6,646 nucleotides of DNA from Pseudomonas_S sp047607345. GTDB taxonomy: Bacteria > Pseudomonadota > Gammaproteobacteria > Xanthomonadales > Xanthomonadaceae. The position numbers were made by a program, and so were the translations under genes. Shown here one piece after another: positions 1 to 5,776 of the stretch (within the stretch, counting starts at the first letter, position 1; every line of letters starts with the position of its first letter). The notes beneath the pieces are model-generated. The model was not told the DNA's origin. It saw only the letters and a list, made by a program, of their open reading frames with translations, and ran no database searches. The stretch spans positions 1 to 6,646 of the forward strand of contig JASGDF010000184.1 of assembly GCA_047607345.1 (NCBI GenBank), in the 5' to 3' direction.

Positions 1-134
1 CGCCGATCTGCTCGTAGCGATCGAACACCACCGCCTGGATGCCGGCGCCGGTCCGGCCGGCCTGGCCTGCGCCGACCGGCTGGCGCGCGCCGGCATCCAG
101 GCGGTGGTGTTCGATCGCTACGAGCAGATCGGCG
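1..134. repeat. Perfect 48-bp inverted repeat, probable fold-back chimera
   Basis: Positions 1-48 are the exact reverse complement of 87-134, with a 38-base spacer (49-86). The inner arm (87-134) encodes normal GltD sequence (RAGIQAVVFDRY and onward). The outer arm, read in the same frame, stays open but gives ADLLVAIEHHRLDA, where the family has a beta strand ending in VIGAGPAG. The join falls on GGCGC/GGCGCC at 44-49, a sequence present near both parental sites (about 84-91 on the other strand and the GAGPAG codons). A perfect arm, short microhomology at the join and loss of conserved protein sequence together suggest a fold-back chimera from amplification, library preparation or assembly. 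A true inverted duplication in the genome is the alternative. Confidence 0.9.
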
Positions 135-1054
135 GCCTGCTGCAGTTCGGCATCCCCAGCTTCAAGCTCGACAAGAGCGTGATCGCCAAGCGCCGCGAGG
201 TGCTGGAGGGCATGGGCGTGGAGTTCCGGCTCGGCGTGGAGATCGGCACCGACCTGACCGTGGATCAGTTGCTGGGCGAGTTCGACGCGGTGTTCCTCGG
301 CACCGGCGCCTACCGTTACACCGATGGCGGCCTGCCCGGCCAGGACCTCAAGGGTGTGCTGCCGGCACTGCCGTTCCTGGTGCAGAACAGCCGCATCGTC
401 TCCGGCAACGACCCGTGGGGCCGCCCGATCGCCGGCTGGGAGGACAAGGTCGAGCTGCCGGACCTGGCCGGCAAGCGCGTGGTCGTGCTCGGCGGCGGCG
501 ACACCGGCATGGACTGCGTGCGCAGCGCGATCCGCCTGGGCGCGGCCAAGGTGACCTGCGCCTACCGCCGCGACGAGGCCAGCATGCCCGGCAGCGCGCG
601 CGAGGTCGCCAACGCCCGCGAGGAGGGCGTGCGCTTCTTGTTCAACCGCCAGCCGCTGTCGATCGAGGCCGGTGCCGACGACGAGGCGATCGGCGTGACC
701 GTGGTCGAGACCCGGCTCGGCGAGCCGGACGCGCGCGGCCGCCGCAACGCCGAGCCGATCGAGGGCAGCGAGTCGCTGCTGGAGGCCGACGTGGTGATCA
801 TCGCCTTCGGCTTCTCGCCGAACCTGCCGGAGTGGCTGTCGGCGCAGGGCGTGCAGGCCGCGCAGAACGGTCGCATCGCGGTCGGCGGCAGCAAGCTGCC
901 GTACCAGACCGCCAACCCGAAGCTGTTCGCCGGCGGCGACTGCGTGCGCGGCGCCGACCTGGTGGTCACCGCGGTGGCCGAGGGCCGCGACGCGGCCAGC
1001 AGCATCGCGCAGTGGCTGGGGGTCGGGAAGACGGACCAGGCCGCCGCGGCCTGA
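44..1054 (+). CDS. gltD: Glutamate synthase (NADPH) small subunit, 5'-truncated
   Basis: This is the beta subunit of NADPH-dependent glutamate synthase, which passes electrons from NADPH through FAD and Fe-S centres to the large subunit, where glutamine and 2-oxoglutarate become two glutamates. The visible part begins with the FAD-binding GAGPAG motif (44-61) and continues with VVFDRYEQIGGLLQFGIPSFKL. The NADPH-binding Rossmann motif VVVLGGGDTGMD is at about 482-514, the YRRDEASMPGS stretch follows, and the C-terminal FAD motif FAGGDCVRGADLVVTAVAEG starts at 926. These closely match E. coli GltD as I recall it (about 472 residues). Roughly 150 N-terminal residues, including the cysteine-rich [4Fe-4S] domain, are missing. 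The GTG at 104 is an internal valine, not the start: the frame is open upstream and conserved back to 44. Sequence before 44 belongs to an inverted repeat and is probably not gene sequence. The partner gltB would be expected upstream. Confidence 0.93.
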   Translation, partial: GAGPAGLACADRLARAGIQAVVFDRYEQIGGLLQFGIPSFKLDKSVIAKRREVLEGMGVEFRLGVEIGTDLTVDQLLGEFDAVFLGTGAYRYTDGGLPGQDLKGVLPALPFLVQNSRIVSGNDPWGRPIAGWEDKVELPDLAGKRVVVLGGGDTGMDCVRSAIRLGAAKVTCAYRRDEASMPGSAREVANAREEGVRFLFNRQPLSIEAGADDEAIGVTVVETRLGEPDARGRRNAEPIEGSESLLEADVVIIAFGFSPNLPEWLSAQGVQAAQNGRIAVGGSKLPYQTANPKLFAGGDCVRGADLVVTAVAEGRDAASSIAQWLGVGKTDQAAAA

Positions 1055-1059
1055 GCGTC

Positions 1060-1413
1060 ATGCCCTGGTGGCTGACCAAGTACCTGGTGACGGCGGCGGT
1101 GGTCGTGGCCGTCTCGGAGACCGCCAAGCGCAGCGACCGGCTGGGCGGCTTCGTCGCGGCGCTGCCGCTGGTGACGGTGCTGACCCTGGTGTGGCTGCAC
1201 CTGGAGCGGCAGCCCCAGGCCAGGCTCGCCAACCATGCCTGGTACACGTTCTGGTACGTGCTGCCGACGCTGCCGATGTTCCTGGCGTTCCCCTGGATGC
1301 TGGCGCGATGGGGCTTCTGGCCGGCGCTCGGGGCGAGCGCGCTGCTGACCTTCGCCTGTTTCGGGCTGGCCGCCTGGGCGTTGCGCCCGTTCGGGATCCA
1401 GCTGCTGCCGTGA
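1060..1413 (+). CDS. DUF3147-type small integral membrane protein
   Basis: A 117-residue, very hydrophobic protein with about four predicted membrane helices (roughly residues 5-19, 29-47, 61-80 and 84-108). Residues 19-25 (SETAKRS) followed by LGGFVAALPLV, and the later WYVLPTLPMFLAFPW, resemble the DUF3147 family as I remember it. The biochemical function of that family is unknown. The ATG lies 5 bp after the gltD stop. I see no clear Shine-Dalgarno sequence, so translation may depend on ribosomes finishing gltD. Nothing in the sequence links it functionally to glutamate synthesis, and it may only share the transcript. The inner-membrane location is inferred from the helices. The family assignment is from memory and only moderately sure; that it is a real membrane-protein gene is much surer. 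Confidence 0.82.
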   Translation: MPWWLTKYLVTAAVVVAVSETAKRSDRLGGFVAALPLVTVLTLVWLHLERQPQARLANHAWYTFWYVLPTLPMFLAFPWMLARWGFWPALGASALLTFACFGLAAWALRPFGIQLLP

Positions 1414-1479
1414 TCCGCCCCGCACGAGGCACACACCGGTCAGGCGCGCGCCCGAACCGACACGCCTGCGGCAGCTGCT

Positions 1480-1878
1480 TCAGCCCCCGATTACCTCGCC
1501 ATTTTCCTTGGTGAACGGCACCGCCAGCGGCGGCAGGATATCCAGCACCACCTCCGACGGCCGGCACAGCCGCACGCCCAGGCCGGTCTCCACGAACGGC
1601 CGCTCGATCAGCACCGGATCGGCCAGCATCGCATCGAGCAGGGCCGCCTCGTCCAGCGCCGGATCGTCCAGCCCGCGCGCGCGGTAGGCCGGTTCCTTGG
1701 CACGGATCGCCTCGCGCACGCTCAGGCCGGCGCTGGCGATCAGCGCCTGCAGCCGCGCGCGATCCGGCGGCTGCTTCAGATACTCGACCACGTCCGGCTC
1801 GATCCCGGCATGGCGCAGCAGCGCCAGCACGTTGCGCGAGGTGCCGCAGCGCGGGTTGTGCCAGATCACCGCGCGCAT
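1480..1878 (-). CDS. arsC: Arsenate reductase, glutaredoxin-dependent ArsC type
   Basis: A 132-residue cytoplasmic protein of the ArsC/Spx thioredoxin-fold family, which reduces arsenate to arsenite using glutathione and glutaredoxin. The N-terminal IWHNPRCGTSRN carries the catalytic Cys11. The three arginines that bind oxyanion in plasmid R773 ArsC (R60, R94, R107) have counterparts here at R59 (REAIRAKEP), R93 (LIERPFV) and R106 (RLCRPSEVV). The C-terminal PFTKENGE also fits the family. Length is close to other chromosomal ArsC proteins. The ATG shares its A with the TGA of the upstream adh gene (TGATG). An AAGG lies 7 bases before it (1886-1889), so re-initiation after adh is likely. No arsR or arsenite efflux gene is visible, so a dedicated arsenic operon is not supported. 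A housekeeping ArsC-like reductase with another substrate remains possible. Confidence 0.93.
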   Translation of the reverse strand: MRAVIWHNPRCGTSRNVLALLRHAGIEPDVVEYLKQPPDRARLQALIASAGLSVREAIRAKEPAYRARGLDDPALDEAALLDAMLADPVLIERPFVETGLGVRLCRPSEVVLDILPPLAVPFTKENGEVIGG

Positions 1879-2939
1879 CAGGCGGCCTTGTCGAGCGTGG
1901 CCAGGTCGATCACGAAGCGGTACTTCACGTCGCCCTTGAGCATGCGCGCGTAGGCCTGCTCGATCTGGTCGATGGCGATCGCCTCGATCTCGGACACGAT
2001 GCCGTGCTCGGCGCAGAAGTCCAGCATCTGCTGGGTCTGGGCAATACCACCGATCAGCGAGCCGGCCAGGGTGCGACGCTTCATGATCAGGTTGAACACG
2101 CTCGGCGCCGGGTGCGGATGCTCGGGCGCGCCGACCAGCACCATCGCGCCGTCGCGCTTGAGCGCGGCGAGGAACGGATCGAGATCGTGCCGGGCCGCCA
2201 CGGTATTGAGGATGAAGTCCAGCGAATTGGCCTGCGCCGCCATCTGCTCGGCGTCCCGGGACACCACCACCTCGTCCGCGCCCAGCCGCAGCGCGTCGGC
2301 GCGCTTGCCCTCGGAGGTGGTGAACAGCACCACGCTCGCGCCCATCGCCTTGGCGATCTTCACGCCCATGTGGCCCAGCCCGCCCAGGCCGACGATGCCG
2401 ACCTTCTGGCCGGGGCCAACCTTCCAGTGCGCCAACGGCGAGTAGGTGGTGATACCGGCGCACAACAGCGGCGCCACCGCCGCCAGCTGCTCCTCGCCGT
2501 GGCGGATCTGCAGCACGTACTTCTCGTCGACGACGATGTGGTCGGAATAGCCGCCGTAGGTGTTCTCGCCGCCGCCGAACATCGGTCCGTTGTAGGTGCC
2601 GGTAAAACCGGCCTCGCAATATTGCTCCTCGCCCTCCTGGCAGGACGGACAGCTGCGGCAGCTGTCGACGATGCAGCCGACGCCGGCGAGGTCACCGACC
2701 TTGAAACCCTTCACCTCGCTGCCGACCGCACCGACCCGACCGACGATCTCGTGGCCCGGCACCGACGGGTACAGCGTGTTCTGCCATTCGTTGCGCGCGG
2801 TGTGCAGATCGGAATGGCACACGCCGCAGTGCAGGATGTCGATGCGCACGTCGTGCGGACCCGGCTCGCGGCGCTCGAACGCGAACGGGGCGAGCGGCTG
2901 GTCGGCGGAACGGGCGGCGTAGCCGTGGGCATGGCTCAT
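1878..2939 (-). CDS. Zinc-dependent, probably NADP-linked alcohol dehydrogenase (YahK/CAD type)
   Basis: A 353-residue medium-chain dehydrogenase/reductase that interconverts aldehydes and alcohols. Catalytic zinc ligands are visible as C41 (CGVCHSD), H63-E64 (PGHEIVG) and C160 (PLLCAGITTYS). The structural zinc site is C94, C97, C100 and C108 (CxxCxxCx7C). The cofactor-binding GLGGLG is at 184-189. The following strand ends in TTSEGKR (207-213), where a serine plus lysine/arginine instead of an acidic residue favours NADP(H). The overall sequence closely follows E. coli YahK, an NADPH-dependent aldehyde reductase, through the C-terminal DVKYRFVID. Substrate is inferred to be a broad range of aldehydes. 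The ATG at 2939 has a GGAG (2947-2950) 7 bases upstream; a longer in-frame reading (from 3011) adds unconserved residues and is rejected. The gene ends by overlapping arsC by one base, so the two are likely co-transcribed and translationally coupled. Confidence 0.93.
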   Translation of the reverse strand: MSHAHGYAARSADQPLAPFAFERREPGPHDVRIDILHCGVCHSDLHTARNEWQNTLYPSVPGHEIVGRVGAVGSEVKGFKVGDLAGVGCIVDSCRSCPSCQEGEEQYCEAGFTGTYNGPMFGGGENTYGGYSDHIVVDEKYVLQIRHGEEQLAAVAPLLCAGITTYSPLAHWKVGPGQKVGIVGLGGLGHMGVKIAKAMGASVVLFTTSEGKRADALRLGADEVVVSRDAEQMAAQANSLDFILNTVAARHDLDPFLAALKRDGAMVLVGAPEHPHPAPSVFNLIMKRRTLAGSLIGGIAQTQQMLDFCAEHGIVSEIEAIAIDQIEQAYARMLKGDVKYRFVIDLATLDKAA

Positions 2940-3118
2940 GGGAGATCTCCGGGAAGGGCATGGCCACGACGCGCGTGCGCACCGTGCCAGCAAGGTGGGG
3001 GAAAAGCGCACAGCTTAGACCAGCGGCGCGTTGCGGCGCTGTGACACCGCGTTGTACCGGTAGCGGTTGCGCAGAGCGACTGACACCCCCGCCAGCCCTC
3101 CACTTGCAGATGCCCCCC
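2940..3118. other. adh leader and upstream non-coding region
   Basis: No gene is supported here. It must hold the promoter of the adh-arsC pair, reading leftward. The only certain signal is the adh ribosome binding site GGAG (minus strand, 2947-2950). A weak minus-strand -10 candidate, TCTAAG (3014-3019), has only GTCACA (3040-3045) as a possible -35, with 20 bases between, which is too long. No confident promoter can therefore be named. Two TGACACC heptamers (3042-3048 and 3081-3087) and the 8-bp palindrome TACCGGTA (3055-3062) are present, without evidence that they act as operators. Confidence 0.5.
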
Positions 3119-3188
3119 CTGTAGGAGGGACTTCAGTCCCGACGGGCCTGGCTGGGAAAGCCCGTCGGGACTGAAGTCCCTCCTACAG
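3119..3188. repeat. REPIN (inverted pair of REP elements)
   Basis: Two arms of 29 bases (3119-3147 and 3160-3188) are perfect reverse complements around a 12-base loop. Each arm carries its own small stem, GGGAC-TTCA-GTCCC (for example 3127-3140), as expected of a REP unit, so the whole is a REP doublet. The arm begins GTAGGAGGGACTTCAG, similar to REP sequences of xanthomonads and pseudomonads as I recall them. Such elements are moved by RAYT (TnpA-REP) transposases acting in trans; none is encoded here. It lies 42 bp after the stop of the M28 peptidase gene and upstream of adh. There is no T-tract on the minus strand after the hairpin, so it is not a standard intrinsic terminator, though it may protect the 3' end of the peptidase transcript. 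Confidence 0.9.
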
Positions 3189-3230
3189 TGAAAGGCAGGC
3201 TTGCGCCGAGCCGGGTCGCCGCGCCGTTGC

Positions 3231-4973
3231 CTACTGCCCGTTCGCGGGCGCCTTGCCCGCCATCATCCGGTCGCGCGCGGCCTTGAACGGATTGCCGGGG
3301 TACCAGTTCGGCCAGCGACCGCCCGCGGCCAGTTCCTTGCCGACGCCATAGATCGCCTGCAGGTCCTCGACGTTGCCGTCGAGCTTCCAGGTCGCCGGGT
3401 CGAACTGGTCGCACGGCGCGTGGTAGCACTTGGCATAGTCCTCGGCCGCCTTGCGCCCGGCCGCGATGCCCCCCTCGCGCAGGTCTTCGCCGCCATCGGT
3501 GTACAGCGCCGGCACGCCGGCCTTGGCGAAGCTGAAGTGATCCGAGCGGAAGTACGAGCCGTTCTGCGGCGAGGCCTCGCTATGCAGCACGCGGCCCTGC
3601 ATCGCCGCAACCGGCTTGAGGATGTCCTCCAGCTCCGAGCTGCCCTGGCCGACCACGGTGATGTCGCGGGCACGCCCGGCGATCGACATCGCATCGATGT
3701 TGATCACCCCGGCGATCTTGTCGAGCGGGAAGGTCGGGTGCGCGACGTAGTACTGCGAGCCGAGCAGGCCCGATTCCTCCAGCGTCACCGCCAGGAATAC
3801 CACCGAGCGTTCTGGCTTGGGCGCCTGGTGCGCGAACGCGTCGGCGATCTCGAGGATGCCGGCCACGCCGGTCGCGTTGTCCACGGCGCCGTTGTAGATG
3901 TTGTCGCCCCCGCTTTCACTGGACGCTTCGCCCTCGTGCTTGCCGAGGTGGTCCCAGTGCGCCATGTACAGCACCGCCTCATCGGCACGGCTGCCGCCGG
4001 GCAGCACGCCGACGACGTTGCGCGAGGTCTTCTGCGCGATCGTGCTCTTCAGGTCCACCGACCAGCTGGCCTTGAGCGGTACCGGCTTGAAACCACGCTT
4101 GCTCGCCGCCTTGTACTGCGCGTCCAGGTCCAGCCCGGCATCGGCGAACAACTGACGCGCCACCTCCTGGGTGATCCAGCCCTGCACCGGCAGCCGCGGC
4201 GCCGGGTCGTCCTTGGCCGGCAGGTCGTACTGCGCGCCGGACCAGGAATTCTTCACCACGTCCCAGCCGTAGCTGGCGCCGGGCGTGTCGTGGACGATCA
4301 GCGCCGCCGCCGCGCCCTTGCGCGCGGCTTCCTCGAACTTGTAGGTCCAGCGCCCGTAGTAGGTCATGCGCTTGCCTTCGAACAGCTTGGCATCGCCGGT
4401 GTGGAAGCCCGGGTCGTTGACGAACATCACCACCGTCTTGCCCTTCCAGTCCTGCTCGGCGTAGTCGTTCCACTGCTGCTCGGGCGCATCCACGCCGTAG
4501 CCGACGAACACCAGCTCGCTGCGGTCGATCTTCACCTCCGGCTGGCCGCTGCGGGTGCCGACCACGATGTCGCTGCCGAACTTCAGCGTGCGGGTGCCGC
4601 CGCCCGAGGTCAGCAATGGCGCGGTGTTTTCGTCTGCGCTGGTCTCCACCATCGGCACCTCCTGGAACCAGCTGTCACCGTTGCCCGGCTGCAGGCCGAT
4701 GCGCTGCATCTGGTCACGGATGTACTCGACCGTCTTGTCCTCGCCGGCAGTGCCGGGACCGCGACCCTCGAAGTCGTCCGAGGCCAGCGTCTTCACCAGT
4801 TCGGCGAAGTCGCCGCCGGTGATCTCGGGTGAGAACACATGCGCGCTGGCCGGCGTCGCCGCCGTCGTGGCCGGGCCGGGCGGCGCGGGCACGGCCGAAG
4901 TGGCGTCCGGGGCGCGTTTGCACGCCGCCAGCGCCACAGTCGCGGCCAGACACAACAGGATCTTTCGCGACAT
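3231..4973 (-). CDS. M28-family zinc metallopeptidase, lipoprotein with PA domain
   Basis: A 580-residue exported aminopeptidase-like enzyme. A lipoprotein signal peptide (residues 1-17) ends in the lipobox LAAC, with lipidated Cys18. Lys at +2 gives no Asp inner-membrane retention signal, so an outer-membrane anchor facing the periplasm is inferred. Residues about 150-260 resemble a PA domain (LVFVGYGVDAPE, GKTVVMFVNDPG, GAAAALIVHD). The M28 catalytic domain follows with the full set of two-zinc residues: H339 with D341 (AHWDHLG), D365 (GAVDNATG), E399 as base and E400 (TLEESGLLGS), D427 (INIDAM) and H479 (RSDHFSF). C515 and C520 (CYHAPC) could form a disulfide. The ATG at 4973 has GAGGA (4980-4984) 6 bases upstream and gives a clean signal peptide; a start at 5066 would add 31 unconserved residues ahead of it. 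The exact substrate is unknown; release of N-terminal residues from peptides is the family activity. Confidence 0.92.
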   Translation of the reverse strand: MSRKILLCLAATVALAACKRAPDATSAVPAPPGPATTAATPASAHVFSPEITGGDFAELVKTLASDDFEGRGPGTAGEDKTVEYIRDQMQRIGLQPGNGDSWFQEVPMVETSADENTAPLLTSGGGTRTLKFGSDIVVGTRSGQPEVKIDRSELVFVGYGVDAPEQQWNDYAEQDWKGKTVVMFVNDPGFHTGDAKLFEGKRMTYYGRWTYKFEEAARKGAAAALIVHDTPGASYGWDVVKNSWSGAQYDLPAKDDPAPRLPVQGWITQEVARQLFADAGLDLDAQYKAASKRGFKPVPLKASWSVDLKSTIAQKTSRNVVGVLPGGSRADEAVLYMAHWDHLGKHEGEASSESGGDNIYNGAVDNATGVAGILEIADAFAHQAPKPERSVVFLAVTLEESGLLGSQYYVAHPTFPLDKIAGVINIDAMSIAGRARDITVVGQGSSELEDILKPVAAMQGRVLHSEASPQNGSYFRSDHFSFAKAGVPALYTDGGEDLREGGIAAGRKAAEDYAKCYHAPCDQFDPATWKLDGNVEDLQAIYGVGKELAAGGRWPNWYPGNPFKAARDRMMAGKAPANGQ

Positions 4974-5001
4974 CGGAGTTCCTCGGTTCGACGAAGCCCC
5001 G

Positions 5002-5031
5002 ATTCTAGGGCGTGGGAGGGACTTCGGTCGC
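5002..5031 (-). promoter_or_regulatory. Possible sigma-70 promoter of the M28 peptidase gene
   Basis: On the minus strand a TAGAAT hexamer (5002-5007, five of six to TATAAT) lies 29 bases before the peptidase ATG. At 18 bases upstream the -35 would be GCGACC (5026-5031), only three of six to consensus and inside the stem of the degenerate REPIN. Transcription would start near 4994-4995 and leave a leader of about 20 bases holding the GAGGA ribosome binding site. The -10 is attractive and the -35 poor. Confidence 0.33.
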
Positions 5032-5058
5032 GGCCGGCCCAAACCAAGTGCCTCCCAC
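5012..5058. repeat. Degenerate REPIN of the same family
   Basis: The left arm starts GTGGGAGGGACTTCGGTCG and matches the left arm of the element at 3119-3188 in 19 of its first 23 bases. The right arm (5040-5058) pairs with 5012-5030 at 15 of 19 positions, perfectly over the outer eight (GTGGGAGG with CCTCCCAC), around a 9-base GC-only loop. It fills most of the 89-bp gap between the stop of the TVNG-repeat gene and the start of the M28 gene, both read leftward. The decay of the right arm suggests an older or immobile copy. Confidence 0.75.
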
Positions 5059-5062
5059 AGGT

Positions 5063-5725
5063 TCAATCGCGCGGCGCGACGTCGCTGTCAAAGCGCCGCG
5101 CGCTGGCACCGCTGAGCGGACCGATCTTCGCGCTGCGATGCACGTACAGCGTGACCTCGCGCTCGAACACGAGCTTGCCGTCGACCACCACGCCCGGCCC
5201 GATCACCACGCGCGGCTTGCGCGCCGGCTTGAATGACAGGCTGAAGCCGGGCTTACGGAGGGTGATGCCACCATCGAGGTGCGAGCCCACGCCGACGGTG
5301 ATGTCGCCGCTGACCGTCTCGATACCGCCCTTCAGCCGGGTCCGGACCAGTCCGATGCTGCCGTTCACGGTCTCCAGGTCGCCGCGTACCTCGCCGCCGC
5401 GGTCGACGAACACGCCGCCGTTGACCGTCTCGATGCCGCCATCGACGATCGCCTGCGCGCCGACGTTGATGCTGCCATTGACGGTCGACAGCCCGCCGGT
5501 CTGCGCCTGCGCGCCGACCGAGATGTTGCCGTTGACGGTCTGCGCGTCGTGGGTGCGCGCGCCGTCGGCGATGCTGATCCCGCCATTGACCGTGTCCAGG
5601 TCGCCGTACTGGCGGCCGGCCTCGGCAACGATGCGTCCATTGACCTTGCTGATGTCCTCGTCCGCCCAGGCCGGGTACACGACCAGTACGGTCGCCAGGC
5701 CCAGGACCATATGCACACGATTCAT
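5063..5725 (-). CDS. Exported TVNG-repeat beta-solenoid protein, function unknown
   Basis: A 220-residue protein with a Sec signal peptide (hydrophobic core at about 6-18, likely cleavage after AWA21). Residues 27-154 are seven tandem repeats of 18-19 residues, each opening (T/K)V(N/S)G followed by an alternating hydrophobic strand and often a GG or GD turn before the next unit. Such short regular units usually fold as a beta-solenoid and resemble DUF4097-like and bactofilin-like (polymer-forming) sequences. That similarity is by pattern only. The C-terminal part (155-220) leaves the repeat, is basic (SFKPARKPRVV), and keeps strand-like segments (VVIGPGVVVDGKLVF, VTLYV). There are no cysteines or obvious catalytic residues, which suggests a structural or binding role in the periplasm. 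GGGAG (5732-5736) lies 6 bases before the ATG. The gene stands between the divergent envC-type gene and a degenerate REPIN and is probably its own transcription unit. Confidence 0.85.
   Translation of the reverse strand: MNRVHMVLGLATVLVVYPAWADEDISKVNGRIVAEAGRQYGDLDTVNGGISIADGARTHDAQTVNGNISVGAQAQTGGLSTVNGSINVGAQAIVDGGIETVNGGVFVDRGGEVRGDLETVNGSIGLVRTRLKGGIETVSGDITVGVGSHLDGGITLRKPGFSLSFKPARKPRVVIGPGVVVDGKLVFEREVTLYVHRSAKIGPLSGASARRFDSDVAPRD
5264..5647 (-). repeat. Seven tandem 54-57-base coding repeats (TVNG units)
   Basis: Repeat units start at residues 27, 45, 63, 81, 100, 119 and 137 of the solenoid protein. Five units are 18 residues and two (starting at 81 and 100) are 19. The third residue is Asn in six units and Ser in the last; the fourth is always Gly. 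At DNA level the + strand shows a recurring TTGACSGTC-like core at each unit, while the rest has diverged, so the array is old and not a fresh expansion. Confidence 0.88.
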
Positions 5726-5776
5726 CGCTGTCTCCCGCCAGGGGGCGGCATAGCCGGTTTCGACAGTGATCACACC

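Noticed and set aside
415..1059. Upstream extension of the DUF3147-type frame through gltD
   Set aside because: Arg/Gly-rich shadow translation in another frame of a conserved gene; the hydrophobic protein begins at ATG 1060.
1437..1459. Possible bidirectional terminator between the convergent genes (CGGT/ACCG flanking the palindrome GGCGCGCGCC at 1443-1452)
   Set aside because: The stem is short and interrupted, the inner palindrome leaves little loop, and there is no T-tract on either side. In DNA this GC-rich such palindromes arise by chance.
2004..3044. A 346-codon open frame on the + strand opposite the alcohol dehydrogenase
   Set aside because: Low-complexity His/Arg/Ala/Val-rich translation without motifs, fully antisense to a well-supported zinc dehydrogenase.
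3055..3062. Palindrome TACCGGTA upstream of adh as an operator
   Set aside because: Only 8 bp, does not extend, and is not placed relative to any convincing promoter.
3201..4832. A 543-codon open frame on the + strand opposite the M28 peptidase
   Set aside because: It is antisense to a gene with all catalytic motifs intact. Its Arg/Ala/Val/Leu-rich translation has no recognisable domain, as expected of a mirror frame in GC-rich DNA.
5264..5647. Repeated TTGAC-like hexamers on the + strand resembling -35 elements
   Set aside because: They are the complement of the codons for the TVNG repeats, recur with the protein period, and have no matching -10 elements.
5766..5773. Palindrome GTGATCAC upstream of the envC-type gene as a CRP/Clp-like operator
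   Set aside because: The two half-sites abut, whereas the CRP/Clp site has a 6-base spacer between TGTGA and TCACA.
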